Shown: positions 1 through 5,770, counted from the first letter of the stretch. The stretch: 8,311 bases of DNA from an uncultured Nitrososphaera sp. (GCF_946478925.1 NZ_CAMLDP010000078.1:1-8311); one strand, 5' to 3'. The notes: a model not told the origin generated them from the letters alone. A program made the numbers and translations.

Positions 1-345
1 GTTCCCGGCCCTAGGCTTTAACAACACGCTGCCGGGGTTCATGTAGCCAAAGACGTACGACATTGGAAGCAGCATGTCGCAGTTCTTGTCAAAGCCGGCG
101 GCTACTCCGACAGGACTTTTGAGAGAAAGCCCGTTGACAGAGATGGCAAGCTGCTCGCCGGGATCAAAATATGACTCATTCTGGGCAAACTTGTTCGCAA
201 GTTTTGCCAGCCGCTCTTTTGCTATTTCATGGACGACCTCGCCTTGCGCCAGCTCGTCCGTGGCCTTGTAGCGCGAGTAGAGGTACCTGCGGTACAGCTT
301 GAACAGCGACGGATCCAGGCTCGCCTTGAAGGTGTCCACAAGCAC
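1..345 (-). CDS. pyrD: Dihydroorotate dehydrogenase, N-terminal part (truncated by window edge)
   Basis: Oxidises dihydroorotate to orotate in pyrimidine synthesis, using FMN; class 2 enzymes pass electrons to membrane quinone. The frame is open for 115 codons from GTG at 345 to the left edge, so the C-terminal two thirds are missing. Residues 77-88 read SPVGVAAGFDKN, the family signature (PVGLAAGxDKN) whose lysine contacts FMN and orotate. It is followed by PGSVLLKPRAGN, matching the region usually written GTVTPRPQxGNP. The helical N-terminal stretch (about residues 5-60) before the barrel resembles class 2 enzymes. An in-frame TAG lies four codons upstream, so the start is GTG 345 or GTG 339. 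A TATA element at 388-400 supports its own promoter. The family call is firm; the class 2 call is likely but rests on the N-terminus only. Confidence 0.87.
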   Translation of the reverse strand, partial: MLVDTFKASLDPSLFKLYRRYLYSRYKATDELAQGEVVHEIAKERLAKLANKFAQNESYFDPGEQLAISVNGLSLKSPVGVAAGFDKNCDMLLPMSYVFGYMNPGSVLLKPRAGN

Positions 346-387
346 AGCTATATACTACCAGCGACCGGGGGTTCTTTTGCCTGCCTG

Positions 388-400
388 AATATATTTATTG
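388..400 (-). promoter_or_regulatory. TATA element of pyrD
   Basis: AT-rich stretch reading CAATAAATATATT on the minus strand, centred about 50 bp before the GTG start at 345. Transcription would start near 365-370, leaving a short leader of about 20 nt. It lies in the 79-bp gap after the stop of the 71-aa gene, suggesting pyrD is transcribed separately. Confidence 0.5.
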
Positions 401-424
401 ATACATATACACACATGCACGGGG

Positions 425-640
425 CTAATGCTGGCTGTCCTTGACGAACTGCCAGAGCTGCGACCACAGGCCGTCAAACGAGTGCGCCTCTATGCGGTAG
501 ACTGCAGAGTTGCCGTACTCGTTTGTCACCGTCAACACTGGCTCCTTGTCGCCAGTTATTGAAATGGACTTGCCACTAAAAGACACGGTGGCGTTTCCTT
601 CCAGCTTTAGCTCCTGCTGTTGCTGCTTTTTCTTGGCCAT
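425..640 (-). CDS. Small hypothetical protein, 71 aa
   Basis: Not recognised. The ATG at 638-640 starts a basic, Gln-rich head (MAKKKQQQQE). This is followed by alternating polar and hydrophobic residues that suggest several beta strands (about residues 11-52), then a Trp-rich, probably helical end (GLWSQLWQFVK, residues 57-67). It has no signal peptide, membrane segment or cysteines, so it is probably a soluble cytoplasmic protein. A TATA element 26 bp upstream points to a leaderless transcript starting at or next to this ATG. It diverges from the Cys/His-rich gene at 697 and both may use the same TATA core. The next gene in the same direction (pyrD) has its own promoter, so a functional link with pyrimidine synthesis is not implied. 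The gene call is fairly good; the function is unknown. Confidence 0.7.
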   Translation of the reverse strand: MAKKKQQQQELKLEGNATVSFSGKSISITGDKEPVLTVTNEYGNSAVYRIEAHSFDGLWSQLWQFVKDSQH

Positions 641-660
641 AACCCTGCTGGCACGGCAGG

Positions 661-670
661 ATTTTTAAAT
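661..670. promoter_or_regulatory. Shared TATA core of two divergent genes
   Basis: ATTTTTAAAT contains the palindrome TTTAAA at 664-669, the only AT-rich block in the 56-bp gap. Its centre is about 26 bp from the minus-strand ATG (640) and about 30 bp from the plus-strand ATG (697). Both distances fit archaeal TATA-to-start spacing for leaderless mRNAs. Confidence 0.55.
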
Positions 671-696
671 GCATTTGCGCATACGATTGTTACAGG

Positions 697-936
697 ATGG
701 CCAAGTCAGCCGACTGCGTTGAAAACAACCACGGCAAGTGCCAGGGACACTTTAAGGAAGAGCTCAACGGCTCCCAGGTCACTAGGATGTGCGCGTGCCC
801 CTGCCACGACAGCACGTACCAGCTGGTGAGAAACACGGTCGCGCTGATAGCGCAGGCAGAAAGGCAGAACCCGTACCACCTTGCTCAGGCGGCCAACGAC
901 GACTATGATGATGGCGGTGGCGGCGGGCACCGGTAG
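697..936 (+). CDS. Small Cys/His-rich probable zinc-binding protein, 79 aa
   Basis: Family not recognised. The N-terminal half carries eight potential metal ligands: C7, H12, C15, H18, then C32, C34, C36 and H37. The spacing is C-x4-H-x2-C-x2-H-x13-C-x-C-x-C-H, which looks like a compact zinc-binding knuckle. Residues 41-66 are probably helical, and the tail is acidic then glycine-rich (NDDYDDGGGGGHR). There is no signal peptide or membrane helix. The ATG at 697 sits about 30 bp after the TATA core at 664-669, fitting a leaderless mRNA. The last 34 bp overlap the 3' end of the SemiSWEET gene on the other strand, so the Gly run and the transporter's Pro run share the same bases. A nucleic-acid or regulatory role is possible but only a guess. 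Confidence 0.75.
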   Translation: MAKSADCVENNHGKCQGHFKEELNGSQVTRMCACPCHDSTYQLVRNTVALIAQAERQNPYHLAQAANDDYDDGGGGGHR

Positions 937-1190
937 ACGTGCTTCATGTAGAGAAGCAGCAGATTGAACGCGGTGCCAAGGGCGTTTGCGATTATTATCA
1001 CCCAATCGTCCTTGAATATCCCGTACGCAAGCCAGAGCGTAGTGCCGGATGCATATAGCGCCATCAGGTACGGCGAGACATCTTGCATCTTTTTGGTTTG
1101 GTAGCCCTTGACTATTTGCGGCAGGAAACTGATGGTGGTAAGACAGGCTGCAGCCGACCCGACAAGCGTGATGAAAACGCCGTTGGCCAT
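903..1190 (-). CDS. SemiSWEET-family (PQ-loop) transporter, 95 aa
   Basis: A three-helix half-transporter of the SemiSWEET/MtN3 type; such proteins dimerise to move sugars or other small solutes down their gradient. From ATG 1188-1190 the predicted helices are about residues 3-25, 39-58 and 63-85. The PQ motif sits in LTTISFLPQIVKGYQTK (PQ at 24-25), followed by DVSPYLMALY and ANALGTAFN with the conserved Asn (N69) expected near the substrate pocket. The 95-aa length fits the family. A polyproline tail (CPPPPPSS) follows helix 3 and overlaps the neighbouring plus-strand gene. Start is uncertain: ATG 1190 fits the family, but GTG 1235 lies 28 bp from a TATA-like element at 1257-1268 and would add 15 residues (MLLPPPLPHALLLQV). 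Substrate is unknown; ammonia oxidisers are autotrophs, so a sugar-uptake role should not be assumed. Confidence 0.87.
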   Translation of the reverse strand: MANGVFITLVGSAAACLTTISFLPQIVKGYQTKKMQDVSPYLMALYASGTTLWLAYGIFKDDWVIIIANALGTAFNLLLLYMKHVYRCPPPPPSS

Positions 1191-1256
1191 TACTTGCAAC
1201 AGCAGGGCGTGGGGTAGTGGTGGTGGCAGCAACACTGCCGGCCATTGCCCACCCGG

Positions 1257-1268
1257 CGTTAAAAAAGC
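1257..1268 (-). promoter_or_regulatory. TATA-like element upstream of SemiSWEET gene
   Basis: Minus strand reads CTTTTTTAACG. Its centre (about 1263) is 28 bp from the in-frame GTG at 1235 and 73 bp from the ATG at 1190. It implies either a leaderless GTG start or a 45-nt leader. Confidence 0.35.
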
Positions 1269-1274
1269 CTGCCA

Positions 1275-1286
1275 TTAAGATAATAA
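1275..1286 (+). promoter_or_regulatory. TATA-like element for the 53-aa gene
   Basis: TTAAGATAATAA lies about 30 bp before the GTG at 1310. This is the spacing expected for a leaderless archaeal transcript and is the main support for that start. Confidence 0.35.
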
Positions 1287-1309
1287 CTTGCATCAACGCT
1301 CTACAACAC

Positions 1310-1471
1310 GTGCTGCAGCTGAAAGACCTTGTGGACGGGACGGTGGTGGGCTCGGGTTCTGATTATATCGTCATACAAAAGGGCAGAAAGAGGCTGTTGG
1401 TAGAATGCGCAGGATTCAAGGTGCAGGAGCTAAAGAGCCACGGCACACCGTACGGTTCCCAGTTTGACTAA
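1310..1471 (+). CDS. Small hypothetical protein, 53 aa
   Basis: Not recognised. I chose GTG 1310 because a TATA-like block lies about 30 bp upstream. The longer in-frame reading from 1217 would run antisense through the SemiSWEET 5' region and gives an unconvincing Ala/Pro-rich head. The product (MLQLKDLVDGTVVGSGSDYI, continuing) alternates short hydrophobic and charged segments: a likely strand around residues 18-24 (DYIVIQK), another at 27-33 (KRLLVEC), then a polar end (SHGTPYGSQFD). This suggests a tiny beta-rich soluble protein. It ends 41 bp before top6B, which has its own TATA element, so co-transcription is possible but not required. Function unknown. Confidence 0.55.
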   Translation: MLQLKDLVDGTVVGSGSDYIVIQKGRKRLLVECAGFKVQELKSHGTPYGSQFD

Positions 1472-1487
1472 CATTTATCTCCAAGTC

Positions 1488-1499
1488 AATAAAAATTCC
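1488..1499 (+). promoter_or_regulatory. TATA element of the top6B-top6A operon
   Basis: CAATAAAAATTC is centred about 22 bp before the TTG at 1513, in an AT-rich 41-bp gap that also holds TAAAAAGTTAAA immediately before the start. The short distance implies a leaderless or nearly leaderless mRNA. Confidence 0.5.
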
Positions 1500-1512
1500 G
1501 TAAAAAGTTAAA

Positions 1513-3507
1513 TTGAGTTACGGAGCCACATCTCAACGTTTGACGCAAAAGGCTACCGCCGAGGTTGCTTCTGCTGCCAGCAAGCCTGCAGACGTCCCGG
1601 CATCCCAGACACGGGCCGTACATAGGGGCAGAGTAAAATACGACAAAAAGGCCGAGTCAGAGTTCTTTGTGGACAACTCGGCGCTTGCAGGGTTTACTGG
1701 CGAGCGCATCCTCTACATGGCAGTGCGCGAGCTCATAGAAAACTCGCTTGACTCTTGCGAGAGCAGCCACATCCTGCCGAGGATTTCGCTGTCGTTAAAG
1801 ATGATAGACCCGGCAAACGAGATGTGGACCATAACCTGCCAGGACAACGGCATCGGCATCCCGTCGGACAAGGTGCCTGTCGCCGTCTGTTCGTTTCTGA
1901 CCTCCGGCAAGTATGTGGAAAAGCAGCAGCGCGGGCTCTTTGGCGTCGGGTTAAAGATGATTGCGGCCTTTTCCACAAAGGACACGGACCACCCGTTAAA
2001 GGTATGGAGCAAGTCGCTGGAAGAAGGCGAAGAATACTATTTCGAGCTGCGCACAGACATCAGCACCAACAGGCCGATTGTGCTTGCAAAAAAGCAGGTA
2101 AAGGAAGACGCGGCAATGAGCAAAGATTCGGGCTTTCGCGTGGAAGCGATGCTCAGGGCAAAGCTTTCCCCCATTACAAAGAGCAGGATTTATGATTACA
2201 TCAGCCAGACGTCCGTCGTCAACCCGTACGCCCACATCGAGTTTGAGACGGACGACGGCAAGGTAGCGTTTGACCGCAGGACGGACAGGATGCCCGAGCC
2301 GGCAAAGGAAGTGCTGCCGCACCCGACCGACATGGACCTAAAAACTTTGAAAAAGGCCATCATGAATTTCATGAACCAAAAGACGACTCTGCAGGGAGTC
2401 CTTTCCGACTCGTTTCAGAAACTGTCAAGCGAGAAAGCGCGTCAGATAATCTCCGAGGCAGGACTTGACAACAAGCCGGCGGACAAGTACGACGAGCACG
2501 AGCTCATCAAGGTAGTCAACATCTGCAAGCAGACGAAATTCCACATGCCAAACACCGACCACCTGAGCCCGATTGGCGAGGAGATACTCACCGCAGGCAT
2601 GACGCAGGAATACACGATAATCACCAACAAGGACGAGGCCGCGCAGCAGGGGTCGCAGCCGCAGCTTTCAGTCAAGGTGCTAAAGCCGTCGCTTACCGCG
2701 TATTCTTCAAGGACATGCGTCATCAACAACCGTCCGACAATAGTTGAATGCGGGATCGCGTACGGAGGCGACATCGGCTCGTTCAAGCTGTACAGGTTTG
2801 CAAACAAGATACCGCTCTTGTACGACGAGGGCTCGGACGTCGCAAGGGAGGTTGTGTCTGAAGTAGAGATAAACAAGATGGGCATCTCCAAAAAGGAGGT
2901 CAAGGAGCAGTTTGCCAACCCGGACGCCAAGTCGGACAGGGCAGTCGAGCTTTTGCCCTTGCACATATTCTTCCACATCTGCTCGACCAAAATCCCATAC
3001 AAGACCGCCGGCAAGGAGAGCATCGCCTCAGAAGGCGAACTGAAACGCTACATGAAGGCGTGTTTATCAGATCTGTATCGCAAGGTCAGCGCCCAGATAC
3101 GCAAGGAGCTGCGCATGAAGGAGGCGCAAAGCAGGCTTTCGCTCTACAAGTTCTACATACCGCTCATCGTGAGCGCCATTTCCGAATCGATAAAGATAGA
3201 CTCGGAAAAGCTGGAACAGGCGTTTACGCAGCTTGCTGAAAAGCACGTCTCTGGCGAGATAACGTCGACGCCGGTGCAGGAAAAGGAGGACGAGATAACC
3301 GGCGAGCGCATCGAGGAGGAGGCCGAGGAAACAGTTGAGGCAGAGATTGATGGAGAGGTGGTAAAGCGCTCAAAGGGCCAGATAGCGATAAACGCGGCGA
3401 GGAGAAAGGGCGAGCGCAGCAAGCAGCCCAAGAAAAAGGAAGGAACAGAGCAGACGACGCTTGACGCGGTGCTGGCGAAAAAAGGCGACAGGAGGAAAAG
3501 TAAGTAG
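1513..3507 (+). CDS. top6B: DNA topoisomerase VI subunit B (ATPase subunit)
   Basis: ATP-driven clamp subunit of the A2B2 type IIB topoisomerase, which relaxes and decatenates chromosomal DNA. The GHKL ATPase fold spans about residues 45-250: N-box RELIENSLD (E73, N77), G1 box DNGIGIP (D111), and G2 box RGLFGVGLKM (140-149). An H2TH-like helical region covers about 270-345, ending at TDHLSPIGEEIL. The transducer domain spans about 365-575 and includes the segment RFANKIPLLYDEGSD (428-442), where bacterial and archaeal homologues are well conserved. The ATP-contacting switch lysine is probably K455 or a close neighbour, a tentative alignment. Beyond 580 comes an acidic stretch then a Lys-rich tail ending in a PIP-like QTTLDAVL (647-654). 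The first 45 residues are a low-complexity Ala/Gln/Thr leader. The start is TTG 1513. At 664 aa it is longer than the compact crenarchaeal enzymes. Confidence 0.97.
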   Translation: MSYGATSQRLTQKATAEVASAASKPADVPASQTRAVHRGRVKYDKKAESEFFVDNSALAGFTGERILYMAVRELIENSLDSCESSHILPRISLSLKMIDPANEMWTITCQDNGIGIPSDKVPVAVCSFLTSGKYVEKQQRGLFGVGLKMIAAFSTKDTDHPLKVWSKSLEEGEEYYFELRTDISTNRPIVLAKKQVKEDAAMSKDSGFRVEAMLRAKLSPITKSRIYDYISQTSVVNPYAHIEFETDDGKVAFDRRTDRMPEPAKEVLPHPTDMDLKTLKKAIMNFMNQKTTLQGVLSDSFQKLSSEKARQIISEAGLDNKPADKYDEHELIKVVNICKQTKFHMPNTDHLSPIGEEILTAGMTQEYTIITNKDEAAQQGSQPQLSVKVLKPSLTAYSSRTCVINNRPTIVECGIAYGGDIGSFKLYRFANKIPLLYDEGSDVAREVVSEVEINKMGISKKEVKEQFANPDAKSDRAVELLPLHIFFHICSTKIPYKTAGKESIASEGELKRYMKACLSDLYRKVSAQIRKELRMKEAQSRLSLYKFYIPLIVSAISESIKIDSEKLEQAFTQLAEKHVSGEITSTPVQEKEDEITGERIEEEAEETVEAEIDGEVVKRSKGQIAINAARRKGERSKQPKKKEGTEQTTLDAVLAKKGDRRKSK

Positions 3508-4614
3508 ATGCCCACAAAAGACAAGCGCCACCAAGAAGTCATGAAAAAGATCGGCCTGATAATGAAGGACGTCAGCACCGACCTCATGGTTGAAAAGACG
3601 ATGCCGGTGCTCGACGTGCCAAAGGTCGGCTATGACAACACTGTCTGGTCCGACGAAAAGAGGATGTTGACAATAGGTGAAAAGACAGTCAAGATAAGCC
3701 CCGACAGCACGAAAAAGATCCCGACGTTTGCACAGTACCTAGTCATGGCAAATGCAATCAGAAAGCTGTTGGACGAAGAGATGGAGAGCACCATCAGGGG
3801 CATGTACTATGCGACTCTGAGCACGGTCGGCGACGAAAAGAACAAGCAAAAGTTCTGGAAGGGCCAGGACGAGTCCGACGATGCGATAAAGGCGCTTGAA
3901 CTTTTGACTGGCACCCCGCGTGAAGAGTTCTCTGTCACTTCAAAGCCAAAGGGCATGATCTCCGGGCCCATCACGCTGCGCGTCGGAGGCGACATCATCG
4001 ACTGCAACCTAGGAAGCAGGGCTACTTCTCAACTAATCCCGACCAACATCCGCGACTTGGAGATAGTGAAGGTCAAGGCCGACTTTGTGATGGTAGTCGA
4101 GAAAGACACGGTGCTCAACAACATACGCAAGTCCGGCTTTATCCAGAAATACAATGCGATACTGCTTACAGGTTCGGGCGAGCCGGACCGCGCGACTAGG
4201 ATGATGGTCAAGACGCTCAACGAGGAATGGAAAAAGCCGGTCGTAGTTTTCGCAGACGCCGACCCGTGGGGCCTCGGCATCGCGCTACGCTACAAGATCG
4301 GAAGCGAATCTTTGAGCTACGACAGCGACAGGCTGGTGACTCCAAACGCCAAGGTGCTCGGCATGATGTTCTCTGACATTTACGAATACAACATACCGGA
4401 GGTAGCAAGGCTCGCCGCGTCCGACGAGGACATGAACAGAGCAAACGACATGAAGAAAAAGCCGTGGTTCCAGGACAAGCAGTGGCAGAAAGAGCTCGAC
4501 CTATTTTTGAAGCGCAAGGAAAAATGCGAGCTGGACGCGTTCTTCAAGCACGGCTTCAAGTACCTTGCAGAAGTGTACCTGCCGCAGAAACTACGCGCGG
4601 CCGGCGTCATCTAG
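3508..4614 (+). CDS. top6A: DNA topoisomerase VI subunit A (DNA-cleaving subunit)
   Basis: Spo11-like subunit that cuts both DNA strands through a tyrosine-phosphate link and passes another duplex through the break. The CAP-like domain holds STIRGMYYATLSTV, with the catalytic tyrosine most likely Y101 (second of the pair, 100-101). The Toprim domain has acidic E198 (VVEKD), the ILLTGSGEPDRATR segment (218-231) and D250/D252 in FADADPWG, which bind magnesium. The 368-aa length is normal for the family. Its ATG directly abuts the TAG of top6B with no spacer; a GGAGG at 3491-3495, 12 nt before the ATG, may help re-initiation. Order B then A with direct abutment implies coupled translation and balanced subunit amounts. 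All key residues are present, so it should be active. Confidence 0.97.
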   Translation: MPTKDKRHQEVMKKIGLIMKDVSTDLMVEKTMPVLDVPKVGYDNTVWSDEKRMLTIGEKTVKISPDSTKKIPTFAQYLVMANAIRKLLDEEMESTIRGMYYATLSTVGDEKNKQKFWKGQDESDDAIKALELLTGTPREEFSVTSKPKGMISGPITLRVGGDIIDCNLGSRATSQLIPTNIRDLEIVKVKADFVMVVEKDTVLNNIRKSGFIQKYNAILLTGSGEPDRATRMMVKTLNEEWKKPVVVFADADPWGLGIALRYKIGSESLSYDSDRLVTPNAKVLGMMFSDIYEYNIPEVARLAASDEDMNRANDMKKKPWFQDKQWQKELDLFLKRKEKCELDAFFKHGFKYLAEVYLPQKLRAAGVI

Positions 4615-4624
4615 CAAGTTCCAC

Positions 4625-4634
4625 AATATTTAGA
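4625..4634 (+). promoter_or_regulatory. TATA element of the PEFG-CTERM gene
   Basis: AATATTTAGA, centred about 33 bp before the TTG at 4662 in the 47-bp gap after top6A. It suggests a transcript separate from the topoisomerase operon with a leader of only a few nucleotides. Confidence 0.5.
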
Positions 4635-4661
4635 AACTAGGTCTGCTACAACGCAGTACAG

Positions 4662-5504
4662 TTGAAACTGCTGCTTGCAGGCACGGCAATATTGCTCATC
4701 TTTGCAGCAATGCCGGCGTACGCGCAGAGTTCCTCTTCTGGCGGCCTACATAAGTATATGGTTCATGTAGGCAACAAACCGTACATAATTACGTACAATA
4801 TCACAGGTGGCAGCATCAAATCCATTCAGGCAAATTCAACGTACTCGACAATAACCGTGATAATTCAAGCCTACTCTGACGGCAAACTGATTATCAATTT
4901 GCCAGGAAGCTTCCTGAATAGCATTTCTTTCGACAAGTCCGAGCCGGTAATCTTTGTTGATGGAATAGAGGAATTTGGCAACACGACGCATATCAATTGC
5001 GACGCCACACTAGAGATCCCATTCCAAAAAGGAGGCGAGCGGATCGACATTGCAGGAGTATTTCTGACATATGCAGGACAGACACCTACAAAGGGCAATT
5101 CGTTTTATGCGGCCGTGGACGGAGGCAAGGGATTCAATCTTGAGACCGTCGCAAACGCAGACACATGCAACTTTTCCTTTAAGCAAGATGAAAAGAAGTT
5201 GCACATAGAGATGACCGGTCCGGCAAACAAAGAAGAGGGCTTTTTCCAAATCTCGCTTCCGCATGAATTCCTCGGCGGCCCGTACACGGTCCTTGCTGAA
5301 GGCCAGCCAATAGAGTTTGAAACCGCGTTTTCAAACGCGACTGGCAGAGACGCCACCACGGTTTCATTCCAGTATGACGGGGACAAAGTGCATAACATCG
5401 ACATAATCGGGACCACTGCCATACCGGAATTTGGTCCTGCAACCATTGCGGCCGTCGCAATCCCTATAGCAATGCTAATGATCGTTCGTTTCAAGCGTCA
5501 GTAG
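4662..5504 (+). CDS. Exported surface protein with PEFG-CTERM tail, two-module
   Basis: A secreted cell-surface or envelope-anchored protein of unknown role. The TTG at 4662 begins a signal peptide (MKLLLAGTAILLIFAAMPAY, cleavage likely after A21, before QSSSS). The C-terminus has the tripartite sorting tail: PEFG at 255-258, a hydrophobic helix (about 259-275) and a basic end (RFKRQ). Such PEFG-CTERM tails are thought to be recognised by an archaeosortase-type enzyme that trims and anchors the protein. Between these ends the chain is beta-rich and appears duplicated: residues about 41-132 and 155-251 share a GxxxIxLPxxFL segment, a DAT block and a closing IDIxG strand. Five Asn-X-Ser/Thr sequons (N46, N58, N107, N170, N225) fit surface glycosylation. 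Two cysteines, C113 and C169, could pair. It has its own TATA element and overlaps the next gene's 3' end by 7 bp. Confidence 0.85.
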   Translation: MKLLLAGTAILLIFAAMPAYAQSSSSGGLHKYMVHVGNKPYIITYNITGGSIKSIQANSTYSTITVIIQAYSDGKLIINLPGSFLNSISFDKSEPVIFVDGIEEFGNTTHINCDATLEIPFQKGGERIDIAGVFLTYAGQTPTKGNSFYAAVDGGKGFNLETVANADTCNFSFKQDEKKLHIEMTGPANKEEGFFQISLPHEFLGGPYTVLAEGQPIEFETAFSNATGRDATTVSFQYDGDKVHNIDIIGTTAIPEFGPATIAAVAIPIAMLMIVRFKRQ

Positions 5505-5734
5505 GCGTACGCTTCATATTTTTTCCCAAAAACCCTGTCCACAAGTTTTGCAACCTGCGATGTAGAATCAAGATAATAAAATTCGTTTCCAACCTGCACC
5601 ACGAAAACGCCCGACGCGCTCTTGTTGACAAACATCTTTTTCCCGGCAGACTCGATCCTCACTCCCTCGTCGAGGTCAAGTGACGACAGGACCTTCTCAA
5701 GGTCACCCTGTCTTATCTTGGCACCTACGGGCAT
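5498..5734 (-). CDS. Small hypothetical protein, 78 aa
   Basis: Not recognised. ATG 5732-5734 was chosen over an upstream in-frame start because a TATA element sits 28 bp before it and the extra 30 residues would cover the divergent promoter region. The product has an N-terminal amphipathic segment (GDLEKVLSSLDLDEG, 10-24), then alternating strands with aromatic residues (GVFVVQVGNEFYYLD, 42-56), then a helix (SQVAKLVDRVFGK, 59-71) and a Tyr-rich end (YEAYAY). It has no membrane span or cysteines, so it is probably a compact alpha/beta cytoplasmic protein. It converges on the PEFG gene with a 7-bp overlap of coding ends and diverges from the metallopeptidase. Function unknown. Confidence 0.72.
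   Translation of the reverse strand: MPVGAKIRQGDLEKVLSSLDLDEGVRIESAGKKMFVNKSASGVFVVQVGNEFYYLDSTSQVAKLVDRVFGKKYEAYAY
5519..5524 (+). terminator. Possible T-tract terminator after the PEFG gene
   Basis: Six T residues on the plus strand 15 bp after the PEFG stop codon. Archaeal RNA polymerase stops at such tracts without needing a hairpin. The tract lies inside the coding 3' end of the convergent 78-aa gene, so the call is weak. Confidence 0.3.
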
Positions 5735-5757
5735 CAACTGTTGCTGGAAAAAGGTGC

Positions 5758-5765
5758 AATATAAT
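5758..5765 (-). promoter_or_regulatory. TATA element of the 78-aa gene
   Basis: Minus strand reads ATTATATT. Its centre (about 5762) is 28 bp from the ATG at 5734, fitting leaderless transcription. Confidence 0.5.
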
Positions 5766-5770
5766 CGCGC

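Noticed and set aside
74..444. Two plus-strand open frames opposite pyrD
   Set aside because: They are antisense to the recognisable dihydroorotate dehydrogenase frame and have shadow-like composition.
706..1296. 196-codon minus-strand open frame
   Set aside because: It overlaps both the SemiSWEET gene and the Cys/His-rich gene in other frames. Its product is Arg/Ala/Val-rich without any recognisable domain, while the other frames have clear family signatures or ligand patterns.
1217..1309. Upstream extension of the 53-aa gene to ATG 1217
   Set aside because: The extra part has an Ala/Pro-rich product antisense to the SemiSWEET 5' region and lacks a TATA element at the right distance, whereas GTG 1310 has one.
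2442..3023. 193-codon minus-strand open frame inside top6B
   Set aside because: It is antisense to the H2TH and transducer region of Top6B, whose family match is unambiguous; the composition is Ser/Cys/Leu-rich as expected for a shadow.
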